A stretch of DNA of 47,484 bases from a virus, in the IMG/VR virus record IMGVR_UViG_3300033998_000398, positions 1 through 47,484 of that record. One strand, written 5' to 3'. The notes beneath the pieces are model-generated. The model ran no database searches and was not told where the DNA came from. It worked only from the letters and a program-made list of their open reading frames with translations. This document shows, one piece after another, positions 40,128 to 47,484 of this stretch. The position numbers and the translations under genes are program-made. How positions within the stretch are numbered: the first letter of the stretch is position 1; every line of letters begins with the position of its first letter.

Positions 40128-41828
40128 TCAAATGTTGAACCGTTTTCTATCTACAAATTCTGCTTTTTTACTATCATTCCATCCAGAAACCTTTTGCACG
40201 TATCCTGTTATCCTATCATAGATTTCAATGTCATAGGAGTTACAATTTGGACATTCCATGCCTCTGAATTGTGTGTGGCATGATTTGCATATACAGAATA
40301 CTGTGGTGAATGCCCAAAATCCAGTATCGGTTTTATCTATGATTTTACGGGTTAGGCTTTTTAATCCCATTGGGTGACTGATTTCACCCATGAACAGATT
40401 CAGGATGTTTCCACCTTGGGTTTTACGGTGGAATGGTGCTTCAATTACAATCTTATCGATTATATTTGTTTCAGAATTTACAGGGATATGTGTGCCATTA
40501 GTGTAATAATAGGCACCTTTAATCCCTTTGACATTAGAAACACCTCCATACATCTTTTCATTAAGGTTTGCAAATTTACCAGCGGTTGATTCAGCGGGTG
40601 AGGCGATTACAGTCCACCTGTACCCTGTTTCATCCTTTAATTCCTGTGCTTTGCGATTAATAAAGTCAAGTATTTGGTGTGCTTTGTATTCATTGAAATA
40701 TCCATCAAGTAGTTCAACTGCTTCATATAGTCCCACTATACCAAATGATAATGTACCATTCTCTAATCGGTAGTAGGGTTCACCATTCACATCCTTCTGG
40801 GATAAAAACTTTAAATGGTAGTGTTTATCCAGGTATTTCTTTGCTAATTCCCTCCTTTTTAGGAGTATACCTGCAGCAATATCCATATAATACTCAAGTT
40901 CAGAATAGAAATTCTCATAATCAATAGCATATCTTGGTAGATTCAGTGAAATGTAATTAATGTTTCCTGTTCTGATAACATCCTGTTCCCAGTCTCCAGT
41001 CCAGTTAGTTGCTAATCTGGTTCTGCAACCCATCATAGTCGCATAATTATCATCAATAGGCTGTGCAAAGTAGGGTAATCCAAATTTAGCAATCAGGTGA
41101 AATAAATCATCCCAGTCATCCAGATTTGTCCCTCTATTCACCTGGAATACACTGTTAGGAAATAGGTGTGGTTTTCCATTCCCATCACCCTCCATCATCA
41201 CATCTATGTAGGAGTGTGCTATCCTCTCCATTTCATCAATGTAATCACCATACACTCCTACCTGTTTGCCTGCAAACCATGCTGGTTCATCCATTAAGAA
41301 ATCAGGCATGGATAGGTCAATATTTATACTACTGAATATTGCCTGTCCACCCCTACTAACATAACTCATGTTCAGGTTAAAAATAAACATCTGCATTGCC
41401 TGTTTAAGGGTTTCATCATCCACACCCTTCACATAGGGTGCCAGGAATACATTGAAGAATGGTATGGATTGTCCACCGCTCATATTGGTCTGTCCCGCAC
41501 CCATTATTTGCCCTGCATGGTTTATGAGGGTATAAAGGTTCTTGGCAGGTTTAGCCATGCTGGTGTGTAGTCCATCTCCATCAACTTTTACCCCATTCCT
41601 GATAAAGAACCTCAAGTCGTGCTGCAGACAGTTTAATGGTCTGTAAAGGAAATATTCCATGTCATGGATGTGTATCCATCCCTCTTTATGGTATTTAACT
41701 TCATAGGGTGTTAATAGTTTCTGGTAAGCAATTCTCTTAGTTACTTTATCTGCAGCATACTTATGAAACATTTCAGGGTTGGGTGACATGTTAGCATTAT
41801 CTCTTATATCTTCAAGGATATCCATCAT
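40128..41828 (-). CDS. nrdD: Anaerobic ribonucleoside-triphosphate reductase (class III)
   Basis: 566 residues. Visible marks: HIHDMEYF near the start, MMGCRTRL (candidate active-site Cys), zinc site Cys514-X2-Cys517...Cys526-X2-Cys529, and glycyl-radical motif RITGY with Gly542. It reduces ribonucleoside triphosphates for DNA synthesis in anaerobes. It lacks an N-terminal ATP-cone, and no NrdG activase is found in the window, so a host activase is presumably used. RBS GGAGGCATTAAACC. Confidence 0.93.
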   Translation of the reverse strand: MMDILEDIRDNANMSPNPEMFHKYAADKVTKRIAYQKLLTPYEVKYHKEGWIHIHDMEYFLYRPLNCLQHDLRFFIRNGVKVDGDGLHTSMAKPAKNLYTLINHAGQIMGAGQTNMSGGQSIPFFNVFLAPYVKGVDDETLKQAMQMFIFNLNMSYVSRGGQAIFSSINIDLSMPDFLMDEPAWFAGKQVGVYGDYIDEMERIAHSYIDVMMEGDGNGKPHLFPNSVFQVNRGTNLDDWDDLFHLIAKFGLPYFAQPIDDNYATMMGCRTRLATNWTGDWEQDVIRTGNINYISLNLPRYAIDYENFYSELEYYMDIAAGILLKRRELAKKYLDKHYHLKFLSQKDVNGEPYYRLENGTLSFGIVGLYEAVELLDGYFNEYKAHQILDFINRKAQELKDETGYRWTVIASPAESTAGKFANLNEKMYGGVSNVKGIKGAYYYTNGTHIPVNSETNIIDKIVIEAPFHRKTQGGNILNLFMGEISHPMGLKSLTRKIIDKTDTGFWAFTTVFCICKSCHTQFRGMECPNCNSYDIEIYDRITGYVQKVSGWNDSKKAEFVDRKRFNI

Positions 41829-41898
41829 GGTTTAATGCCTCCAATCAAGTTTTCTATATAAAAAAGTAAGGGAATGGGATGGTTTGACACCTCTTTTT

Positions 41899-42219
41899 TT
41901 AGGCTAAAGTTACCGCTTCAACTTGTTTTGCCATTGTGGATGATAGTGTTTCTATTAGGAAATTTAGGGATGATTCTTTACTTATGATTACTGTGTAGCC
42001 ATTATTGTATTCATAGTGCTGTGTCACCATGTCATAGTGCTTGGTGCAGTATTTGAAGAAATTATTAGCTGATTCATCATCCATTCCAAAGGTGAATTCA
42101 AGTGCTTCAGTGTCTGTCAGGTTCACATCTTTTATCCTGAATTCATTGTTTTCTATCATGTAGACTTTATTTTGGATAGTAACCCTTAATTTGTCCCTGA
42201 TTTTAACTATGTCCATCAT
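41899..42219 (-). CDS. Hypothetical protein
   Basis: 106 residues, beta-alpha mixed with an acidic middle (FGMDDESANNFF). Between the ATP-cone-like and NrdD genes. RBS GAGGGACTGAAA. Function unknown. Confidence 0.6.
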   Translation of the reverse strand: MMDIVKIRDKLRVTIQNKVYMIENNEFRIKDVNLTDTEALEFTFGMDDESANNFFKYCTKHYDMVTQHYEYNNGYTVIISKESSLNFLIETLSSTMAKQVEAVTLA

Positions 42220-42221
42220 TT

Positions 42222-42491
42222 TCAGTCCCTCTTACTCATTTCTGATAGGTAGGCTTCCATTGCAGTGATTTTATCCAGGATTTCCCCTACATCGTACTCA
42301 GCGATTCCTGCCACTACATGGTCTAACTTGAGGCACTCTTTATCCAGTTCATCGATGATTTCAGGGACAACATATTTACCTGCCCTTAAACCATCTATAA
42401 TATGTGCACCAACACCACATTGGGATAGGGTAGAACACCAGTAATCATTGTCAAATTCTACCCTACCATCTCTTTTAACTACAAACTCCAT
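42222..42491 (-). CDS. Small protein with ATP-cone-like N-terminus
   Basis: 89 residues. Residues 4-14 read VVKRDGRVEFD, the signature opening of the ATP-cone regulatory domain (VVKRDGR-V-FD). The rest diverges and is acidic. As the nearby NrdD has no ATP-cone, this could be a split regulatory piece or an NrdR-like fragment. RBS GGAGGTAGATTAGT. Confidence 0.45.
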   Translation of the reverse strand: MEFVVKRDGRVEFDNDYWCSTLSQCGVGAHIIDGLRAGKYVVPEIIDELDKECLKLDHVVAGIAEYDVGEILDKITAMEAYLSEMSKRD

Positions 42492-42603
42492 ACTAATCTA
42501 CCTCCACTAATTTCTTTTTAAAAAAATAGAGAGTGAGAGTCCCCTCTTACATGTAAAAAAGGATTCTAATGATTATCAGCAATCTTGAATGTTAAAAAAA
42601 TGA
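42492..42603. other. Short spacer
   Basis: Between the ATP-cone-like gene and the next gene. I see an A/T-rich spacer with T/A-runs (about 42515-42527) that could end a transcript; no gene. Confidence 0.35.
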
Positions 42604-42894
42604 TTACATGTTAATGGGTTCTAAAGAGTAGAACCCCCGGTCACAGAGTAGCACCCTGCACGCCATCTTTATATACCCCCGCAAAAATTTGACAGCACGA
42701 TTATAATCTTCTATGCCCGTAATCACATCATCTGCAAGATGTTCTATGTATTGTAGAACATTTTGCAGATTAGGTAGTCTCTGTAGTACTTCATGTACTT
42801 CATCTTTGGACATGAGATATGCGATTATATGCATATCTGATGTCTTTATGTCGACTGTATAACCCTTTCCTGACTTAAATACCTGCATTTCCAA
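42604..42894 (-). CDS. Paralogue pair member A (unknown function)
   Basis: 96 residues from TTG 42894, behind GAGGTGATTAGA. It aligns along its full length with the protein at 46507-46803 on the other strand: HIIAYL/HIIVYL, the LQRLP core, NVLQYIEHLADD/SVLRFLENLADD, ACRVLL/ACRVLI, and the endings FYSLEPINM/FYALEPINL. The shared leader and alignment of TTG GAA ATG with ATG GAG ATA support TTG as start. Function unknown; duplicated small acidic protein of the early region. Confidence 0.7.
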   Translation of the reverse strand: MEMQVFKSGKGYTVDIKTSDMHIIAYLMSKDEVHEVLQRLPNLQNVLQYIEHLADDVITGIEDYNRAVKFLRGYIKMACRVLLCDRGFYSLEPINM

Positions 42895-42925
42895 TCTAAT
42901 CACCTCTTGGATGATATTATTTGTG

Positions 42926-43354
42926 TTATATGTCCATGAGTGTGTAGATGTTTCTACCATGGACTTTTCTCACTGTGAACCTGCCATCATGTTTAAGGAG
43001 GTAAGGCATTTTGGCAGGTGTTAGTGTACGGTGCATACCAGGTGATAATCTGGATTTAACAATATCATAGCATTCATTAGCGGTGTATATACCACCATTT
43101 TCTGTCATATACAGGTAAAGGTAGTCTTTAACCTTTTCCTTGGATGACAGTTTAATGTATCTGATTTTATCCTGTTTCCTTACCCAGTATTCCCTTTTAT
43201 TACAGGGTTCAAGTTGCATTTTGCAGAACCCAGCCTCCTTAATCGCTGCACTAATATCTTTAACAGTGCATTTGTATCCATCTTTGTGTAACTCATTTTT
43301 TAGGTCATATATGGATGTGAATGGTTGCATTTCTATTGCTTTAGTTACTATCAA
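42926..43354 (-). CDS. Winged-helix-like hypothetical protein
   Basis: 142 residues: two helix-turn-helix-like stretches (IYDLKNELHKDGYKCTVKDISAAIKEAGF near 14-44 shortened here) and a C-terminal beta wing (RFTVRKVHGRNIYTL). Possibly DNA-binding. TTG start behind CTGGAGGAAAAGACT; overlaps the previous stop (TTGA). Confidence 0.55.
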   Translation of the reverse strand: MIVTKAIEMQPFTSIYDLKNELHKDGYKCTVKDISAAIKEAGFCKMQLEPCNKREYWVRKQDKIRYIKLSSKEKVKDYLYLYMTENGGIYTANECYDIVKSRLSPGMHRTLTPAKMPYLLKHDGRFTVRKVHGRNIYTLMDI

Positions 43355-43716
43355 AGTCTTTTCCTCCAGAAATTCAGGATAATATCAGTTGGTTTGATGT
43401 CCTTAGCCCCACCAAAGCCATGTAAGTACCTACTTATACAATCTATATGAACTTTAACCCCAAAATCTGTTGGTTCACCTCCAAGATAGGTTATTATTGG
43501 AATACGACATAATATGCACCCAGAATAAGTACAATCGTATTCACCTGTAATAAAACAATACCAGTCATTCACTGCTTGATTATGAGAAATTTCAAACCAT
43601 CCATCATCAAGTGTTCTGATAGTAACAGGATGTCCAAACCCCTCATTAATCGTAAGGGTGTATTTATCCTCCATTACAGTCACATCATCATATTCACTGG
43701 TTATGATTTCAACCAA
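43351..43716 (-). CDS. Hypothetical protein with Cys/His metal site
   Basis: About 121 residues. Cys-X4-Cys-X2-Cys (CTYSGCILC) and a later VHIDC give a treble-clef-like zinc site. The start is unsure: TTG 43716 has no good ribosome site and the frame extends upstream. No family recognised. Confidence 0.55.
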   Translation of the reverse strand: MVEIITSEYDDVTVMEDKYTLTINEGFGHPVTIRTLDDGWFEISHNQAVNDWYCFITGEYDCTYSGCILCRIPIITYLGGEPTDFGVKVHIDCISRYLHGFGGAKDIKPTDIILNFWRKRL

Positions 43717-43745
43717 TCTATTAAAGTAGTACCTATCATCTTTAA

Positions 43746-44330
43746 TTACATAATTGCTTTTGAATCGTATCCCCCCTTAAAATAGTTCTTATTTAAGTAA
43801 ACCCCTACTATTTTACCATCTTTTACTTCAAAGACATAAATCTTGAAACTCTTATCCAAATCCAAACTTATACTATGCACTAATTTTGTAATGTAGTAAC
43901 TTGCCGGGAATAGGATAAAATTATAGAAACACCACTTGAAATTATCCCTATCAATAGTATCAAGTAAAGGGAAATCTATCTTGAAATTGTCCGGTTCAAC
44001 CTCAAAAGTAACTGTTAGGTATTCATCAAAAGTATAACCGGATATGATATAATTACGGTTAGCCTTATACAATTCGATGAACAATGCCTTATATGGTTCT
44101 GGGACACTATCAATAAGGTAATTTATGGTTTCACCTATAAGTAACTCCTTATCATGGGTTAGTAAATCCTCTCCAAGTTTGAACCAAGCATCAAGGATTT
44201 CTGTATTATCAAATATGTCAGTGTCAACATTTTCAGCGGTTTTCTTCAGTGTTTTGAATGTCTTTTTATCTACACTATCCATTCTGTAGAAACCATCTTG
44301 CACTTTATTCTGTCTTTTCAAAAGATTCAT
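43746..44330 (-). CDS. Hypothetical protein
   Basis: 194 residues, helical N-terminus and Tyr/Phe-rich hydrophobic C-terminal part (FYNFILFPASYYITKLV). RBS AAAGGTGATTTAA. No family recognised; early-region accessory. Confidence 0.6.
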   Translation of the reverse strand: MNLLKRQNKVQDGFYRMDSVDKKTFKTLKKTAENVDTDIFDNTEILDAWFKLGEDLLTHDKELLIGETINYLIDSVPEPYKALFIELYKANRNYIISGYTFDEYLTVTFEVEPDNFKIDFPLLDTIDRDNFKWCFYNFILFPASYYITKLVHSISLDLDKSFKIYVFEVKDGKIVGVYLNKNYFKGGYDSKAIM

Positions 44331-44341
44331 TTAAATCACCT

Positions 44342-44437
44342 TTATTTTAGTAGAACAGCAATTATCATTAGGATTATTACTGTAGAGGACACTATAATGT
44401 TATTCCAGTTAACCCCCAGATTATCCCATCTCATCAT
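44342..44437 (-). CDS. Tiny membrane peptide
   Basis: 31 residues with one membrane span (IIVSSTVIILMIIAVLL). The ATG lies behind AAGGTGTTGG and the gene overlaps the end of the upstream gene in another frame. Its size and design resemble the two peptides at 2100-2250. Confidence 0.5.
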   Translation of the reverse strand: MMRWDNLGVNWNNIIVSSTVIILMIIAVLLK

Positions 44438-44765
44438 CCAACACCTTTATGAATTTTGGGTCTACCATGAAATAAATACCGTAACTCATGGTGTAATAGG
44501 CTAAACCAATAATTTTACCATCATTCACCAATTCACCCCATAGGAAATCTTTTATCCTGTCAAGGTGGTCTGGTGAGAATTCATCATCGCTTATCACTCT
44601 ATCACATTCAGGTGAAATCATGTAAAAGAATTCACTGAGTGTAAAAGATTCCTTTAAGACATCCTCTATCCTCTTAAGTTTATCCTGTGTTAAATAAAAG
44701 TTGATGTCAGGGTAATCATAGAATCTGATTAGCCCTGATGGTAAAACCTCAGTTTTCCATTTCAT
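44421..44765 (-). CDS. Hypothetical acidic protein
   Basis: 114 residues with alternating beta/alpha segments and an acidic core (DDEFSPDHLDRI). It has its own early-type promoter with operator. RBS AAGGAGGTATATTAGT. No family recognised. Confidence 0.6.
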   Translation of the reverse strand: MKWKTEVLPSGLIRFYDYPDINFYLTQDKLKRIEDVLKESFTLSEFFYMISPECDRVISDDEFSPDHLDRIKDFLWGELVNDGKIIGLAYYTMSYGIYFMVDPKFIKVLDDEMG

Positions 44766-44779
44766 ACTAATATACCTCC

Positions 44780-44827
44780 TTCACTATAAGGTGAAAAAAT
44801 TCAAAACACTCATATATACCTTACGGT
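44780..44827 (-). promoter_or_regulatory. Early-type promoter with TTCAC-N6-GTGAA operator
   Basis: Minus-strand ACCGTAAGGTATATATG core (44811-44827), then GAATTTTTTC and the inverted repeat TTCACCTTATAGTGAA (44780-44795). The core lies over the last bases of the upstream gene. Confidence 0.7.
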
Positions 44828-45291
44828 TCCTCACTATTAACATCGTAATCCAGGTAATAACCCATCAATTCAATGGCTTCAGCACCCAGATTCACATAAT
44901 ACTCATCACCATCCTTATCCAGTTTAAGATGATACTCCACCATCTGGATACCATACCTAAACAGTAACCCATCCTCAACTACATTATAACCAAACTCACC
45001 CTTCAAACCAAAATCATCCTTATAATAATCTAATAGGAAAAGGAGTTCATCCCCTATCTCATTACGACTACTAAAGGATTGAATATAACACAAACTCATG
45101 AAATCAAGATATGTATCAAAATCCTTTTCATATTCCCCAGAAATATCCACATTATGGAGGAATGTGATTTCCTCAGTATTCAGGTCTGGGAAATCCTCTA
45201 TAATATCCAGCATATACTCCTTATCCTCAAGATTATTTATCCCCTTACTGGCTTTACACAGTAGCACTTTAAAAAAAGTGTATGGATTCAT
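44821..45291 (-). CDS. Hypothetical acidic protein
   Basis: 156 residues, acidic, helical with a Leu-rich core (LLFLLDYYKDDFGLKG). ATG 45291 sits behind AAAAGGGGTGAGTAT; a longer frame from 45363 overlaps the neighbour and is unlikely. No family recognised. Confidence 0.6.
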   Translation of the reverse strand: MNPYTFFKVLLCKASKGINNLEDKEYMLDIIEDFPDLNTEEITFLHNVDISGEYEKDFDTYLDFMSLCYIQSFSSRNEIGDELLFLLDYYKDDFGLKGEFGYNVVEDGLLFRYGIQMVEYHLKLDKDGDEYYVNLGAEAIELMGYYLDYDVNSEEP

Positions 45292-45295
45292 ATAC

Positions 45296-45799
45296 TCACC
45301 CCTTTTCAAGTTTGAACCATTCAGTTTCATTGAATGGTACAGCAACACAATCAACGATTTCATTATTTATATCTGTGAAGAAAACCACTCCAGCATATTC
45401 AGCCGTATCCAAATTCACTTCAAGGAGACCTAAATCATCTAAATCATCTCCAGCATACCATTCACAATCACAAACCTTATTCTCTCTCACAAACTCTATT
45501 ATACTTTTAAAGAGGCTTGCTGGTGCCCCAACACTCCATTTTTTATTGTCATATACAGTGAGAGTGTTCATGAATAACATTCCAAGTCTCTCTTTATCCT
45601 CATCCTTAACAAAGAATGAGGTTTCAGCGTAATCCTCATTATCTATATCGCTCCACCCTTCAAACTTATAATTATACCTCCTTATCCTAACTACCCAGTC
45701 AAAATTCTTCATCCTGGGTGCAGGTATAAATTCCATTTCAAGTCCGTACTGCAGGTACCCATCTATACTATAAATCATATCCAGTTTTTCTTCAACCAT
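45296..45799 (-). CDS. Hypothetical acidic protein, first gene of the minus-strand early unit
   Basis: 167 residues with beta-type segments (FDWVVRIRRYNYKF), an acidic CDCEWYAGDDLDDLG patch and a Val-rich strand. First gene after the early promoter at 45816-45863. RBS GGGAGGTATATGTT. No family recognised. Confidence 0.65.
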   Translation of the reverse strand: MVEEKLDMIYSIDGYLQYGLEMEFIPAPRMKNFDWVVRIRRYNYKFEGWSDIDNEDYAETSFFVKDEDKERLGMLFMNTLTVYDNKKWSVGAPASLFKSIIEFVRENKVCDCEWYAGDDLDDLGLLEVNLDTAEYAGVVFFTDINNEIVDCVAVPFNETEWFKLEKG

Positions 45800-45815
45800 A
45801 ACATATACCTCCCTA

Positions 45816-45863
45816 CACTAAAAGATGAAAAAGTTCAAAACACCCATATATAAACCTTACGGT
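45816..45863 (-). promoter_or_regulatory. Early-type promoter of the minus-strand small-gene unit
   Basis: Minus-strand ACCGTAAGGTTTATATATG core and GAACTTTTTCATC leader with the expected spacing; the inverted repeat is imperfect (TTCATCTTTTAGTGTA). This promoter faces away from the plus-strand promoter at 46425, making 45864-46424 a divergent control region. Confidence 0.7.
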
Positions 45864-45865
45864 AC

Positions 45866-46390
45866 ACCAGACACAACACCAAAACACCACAAAACCCACC
45901 CAGAAACACCACCACATATACACCAAACCAACACCAAAACACACACAAAACAACAAAACAAAACCAACAAATAAAAAAAACAAGAAAAACCATAAAAACA
46001 GGAGAAAAAAGAGGAAAAAAGAGGAAAAAGGGAAAAAAGGAATAATGTGTACAGACTTGGTTGGGTCTGGACGCAAGGGGTCCCACTTGGGATTTTTTTA
46101 GTGGTGGTGGGGTATATTGGCGTTCTGAGGAATATGAGGCGGTTAGACGACTAAATAATCGGTATCGTGTGGTTTTGATATCTTCGTAATGTTCGGTATA
46201 GATATATATAGCGAAGTTAATACTCAAATCTCAAGGCTTATTATCCTTAAAAAAAGCCTCTCCGTGCTTCTTTTTGGCTGAGGAACTCTATCCTTCCTTC
46301 TTCCATTATATCCCTCTTTCCTTATTCTTTTTTCCTTGTATCTTTCTTTTTGTGTTTTTTATTGTGGTGTTTGTTTGGGTGTTGGAACTT
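45866..46390. other. Divergent control region with strand-biased tracts
   Basis: No credible gene. 45866-46040 is nearly free of T on the plus strand (A/C then A/G-rich), reading as G/T- then pyrimidine-rich towards the minus-strand promoter; 46300-46385 is pyrimidine-rich then G/T-rich towards the plus-strand promoter. The order is mirror-like around about 46050-46290. A TATA-like GGTATAGATATATATAG (46193-46209) and an AAGGCTT/AAGCCT hairpin with A/T-run (46233-46259) lie between. Frames of 87 and 130 codons on the minus strand are composition artefacts. Confidence 0.5.
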
Positions 46391-46391
46391 A

Positions 46392-46417
46392 TCAGATTCA
46401 TTCCGTGTACCCAGGTT
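46392..46417 (+). repeat. 26-bp upstream element, copy 2
   Basis: Matches 145-170 with one mismatch (A for C at position 18 of the element). It ends eight bases before the promoter core. Confidence 0.7.
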
Positions 46418-46424
46418 CACTTGA

Positions 46425-46475
46425 ACCGGTACTTTTATATGGGGGTCTTGAACTTTTTCACATTAGAGTGAGGGG
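46425..46475 (+). promoter_or_regulatory. Early-type promoter with operator (plus-strand unit)
   Basis: ACCGGTACTTTTATATG core, then GAACTTTTTC (46450) and TTCAC-ATTAGA-GTGAG. A GGGAC-ACAA-GTCCC hairpin (46473-46486) follows in the leader before the ribosome site GAGGTGATTAG. Confidence 0.72.
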
Positions 46476-46506
46476 ACACAAGTCCCAACAAGTGAGGTGA
46501 TTAGAA

Positions 46507-46803
46507 ATGGAGATACAAGTATATGAGACTGAGACAGGAAAAGGATGCCACATAGTGGAAATACAGGCAGAGGATAAACATATAATCGTATATCTTGCCT
46601 GCGAAGATGAACTATACGACTTACTACAGAGACTGCCTGATATCTACAGTGTTCTACGTTTCTTAGAGAATCTGGCAGATGACATAATGACTGACATAAA
46701 CTATCATCGTGTTGTTGAATTCATGCGCGAACATAAAAAGACAGCCTGCAGAGTTTTAATTAGAAATCAGGGGTTCTATGCATTAGAACCAATAAACCTA
46801 TAA
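46507..46803 (+). CDS. Paralogue pair member B (unknown function)
   Basis: 98 residues, similar along its length to the product of 42604-42894 on the opposite strand; both have the leader GAGGTGATTAGA. A DLLQRLP core and ACRVLI near the end are shared. Acidic, with an alpha/beta pattern. First gene of the plus-strand early unit. Function unknown. Confidence 0.75.
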   Translation: MEIQVYETETGKGCHIVEIQAEDKHIIVYLACEDELYDLLQRLPDIYSVLRFLENLADDIMTDINYHRVVEFMREHKKTACRVLIRNQGFYALEPINL

Positions 46804-46818
46804 TTTTGAGGTGGAATA

Positions 46819-47289
46819 ATGGTTAAAGTATACAACAAAACCCTCAATATAAATGAAGAGAATATAGAGGACTTCATCGACCTTGCTAATGAAATCATAG
46901 ACATAGTAAGCAGCGATGAAGATTACGAAGATGAACAAGTATTCAGTGAGATACCACGTAGTTGTTATCCTATTCCATGTTTAAACAATTATCTGGGTTC
47001 AGATGTGGATATAGGTGGCTTAGAACTGTCATTTTATCTTGAATCCTTGTACGAATACGTTGCAATGGTAGCTGATGAATATATCATGTTTAGTATGGAG
47101 AATCCCTATAAGACCGATTATGAGCTGCTTGATAGCTATAATCGGTTTTTAGCGATAACTGAAGGGGATTATGCCTATGACGCTAATCCCAGGGTGGTGG
47201 AGTATTTTGAGTATATCGGTGTCGGTAGACTTGAGGACAGTGGTGGACTTGAGTTTATTGATATCGATGATTCTCACTTACAAGATTAA
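46819..47289 (+). CDS. Hypothetical acidic protein
   Basis: 156 residues, strongly acidic (Asp/Glu clusters near 27-42 and at the end), Tyr-rich, with one Cys-rich loop (RSCYPIPCLN). RBS GAGGTGGAATA, 15 bp after the previous stop. Acidic proteins of this type often mimic DNA in phages, but no such family is recognised here. Confidence 0.65.
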   Translation: MVKVYNKTLNINEENIEDFIDLANEIIDIVSSDEDYEDEQVFSEIPRSCYPIPCLNNYLGSDVDIGGLELSFYLESLYEYVAMVADEYIMFSMENPYKTDYELLDSYNRFLAITEGDYAYDANPRVVEYFEYIGVGRLEDSGGLEFIDIDDSHLQD

Positions 47290-47297
47290 CCTTATTC

Positions 47298-47304
47298 TTT
47301 TTTT
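47298..47304 (+). terminator. T-run terminator before the end repeats
   Basis: Seven T residues shortly after the last stop codon. Confidence 0.45.
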
Positions 47305-47351
47305 ATAAATGTCAGTATTACTTAATCTCATTTTTTTATTACGTGTTATGG

Positions 47352-47484
47352 GTGTTGGTGCCTGGTGTTGGTGCCTGGTGTTGGTGCCTGGTGTTGGTGC
47401 CTGGTGTTGGTGCCTGGTGTTGGTGCCTGGTGTTGGTGCCTGGTGTTGGTGCCTGGTGTTGGTGCCTGGTTTTGGTGCCTGGTG
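47352..47484. repeat. 13-bp tandem repeat array, right end
   Basis: Ten copies of GTGTTGGTGCCTG (the tenth with T for G at position 3) and three bases of an eleventh reach the end of the window. The unit and orientation are the same as at 1-104, so the ends would join into one array of at least 17 units; the true number is unknown. Confidence 0.95.

Noticed and set aside
42604-42960. Longer start (42960) for paralogue A
   Set aside because: The extra N-terminus overlaps the preceding gene and has no counterpart in the paralogue, whose leader aligns with the TTG at 42894.
45813-46227. Minus-strand frames of 87 and 130 codons in the divergent region
   Set aside because: They cover the promoter and operator and are low-complexity Phe/Leu/Cys/Val strings from G/T-rich DNA.
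1-47484. Integrase, repressor-based lysogeny module or tRNA genes
   Set aside because: I found no recognisable integrase, attachment site or tRNA on either strand; absence by eye is not proof.

Overview
The window looks like an almost complete genome of a tailed double-stranded DNA virus (siphovirus-type Caudoviricetes) infecting a pseudomurein-walled methanogen of the Methanobacteriales, such as Methanobrevibacter or Methanosphaera. Archaeal evidence: TATA-box promoters, strong GAGGTGAT-type ribosome sites, a family B DNA polymerase, an archaeal-type thymidylate synthase, and an archaeosine-synthase signature motif. Host-wall evidence: an endolysin with a pseudomurein-binding-like N-terminus, and a tape-measure protein with a transglutaminase-like hydrolase domain. 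A tail protein carries an adhesin-like (DUF11-type) module. I see no integrase, tRNA, rRNA or CRISPR array. Both ends lie inside the same 13-bp tandem repeat, so the ends probably mark an assembly break in a circular or terminally redundant genome.

Layout. (1) 1-4700, plus strand, accessory region: zinc-ribbon protein; a G-rich element and a long G/T-rich tract; a Csx16 homologue (family of CRISPR ring nucleases) with tiny membrane peptides behind it; an AbrB-like protein; and a two-gene unit of a free-standing ArcS catalytic domain plus a TGT/DpdA-like transglycosylase, probably for 7-deazaguanine DNA modification. (2) 4700-5930, non-coding: a ~100-bp degenerate repeat array, nested palindromes, and a small promoter-to-terminator unit. 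(3) 5930-30500, minus strand, late genes: endolysin, fibre, tail hub, adhesin-like tail protein, tape measure, tail chaperones with a probable +1 frameshift, tail tube, connectors, major capsid, decoration protein, protease-scaffold, portal, terminase subunits, ParB-like protein, holin-like pair, phosphoesterase. (4) 30100-42500, minus strand, replication and nucleotide metabolism: zinc proteins, HNH nuclease, dNMP kinase, thymidylate synthase, dCTP deaminase, PolB, AAA+ helicase-like protein, annealing-type protein, anaerobic ribonucleotide reductase. (5) 42600-47300: small unrecognised, mostly acidic proteins, minus strand then plus strand across a divergent control region.

Regulation. Two recurring DNA signatures split the genome. 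Five promoters in front of presumed early units share an ACCGTAA-TATA core followed about 26 bp later by GAACTTTTTC and (in most copies) a TTCAC-N6-GTGAA inverted repeat. Four late-gene boundaries instead carry tandem ATAACTT heptamers just upstream of the next gene. The most interesting points are the putative viral Csx16 (anti-type III CRISPR candidate), the split ArcS/DpdA pair, the shared early operator, the heptamer arrays, and two genes whose only plausible starts are AUU and AUA.
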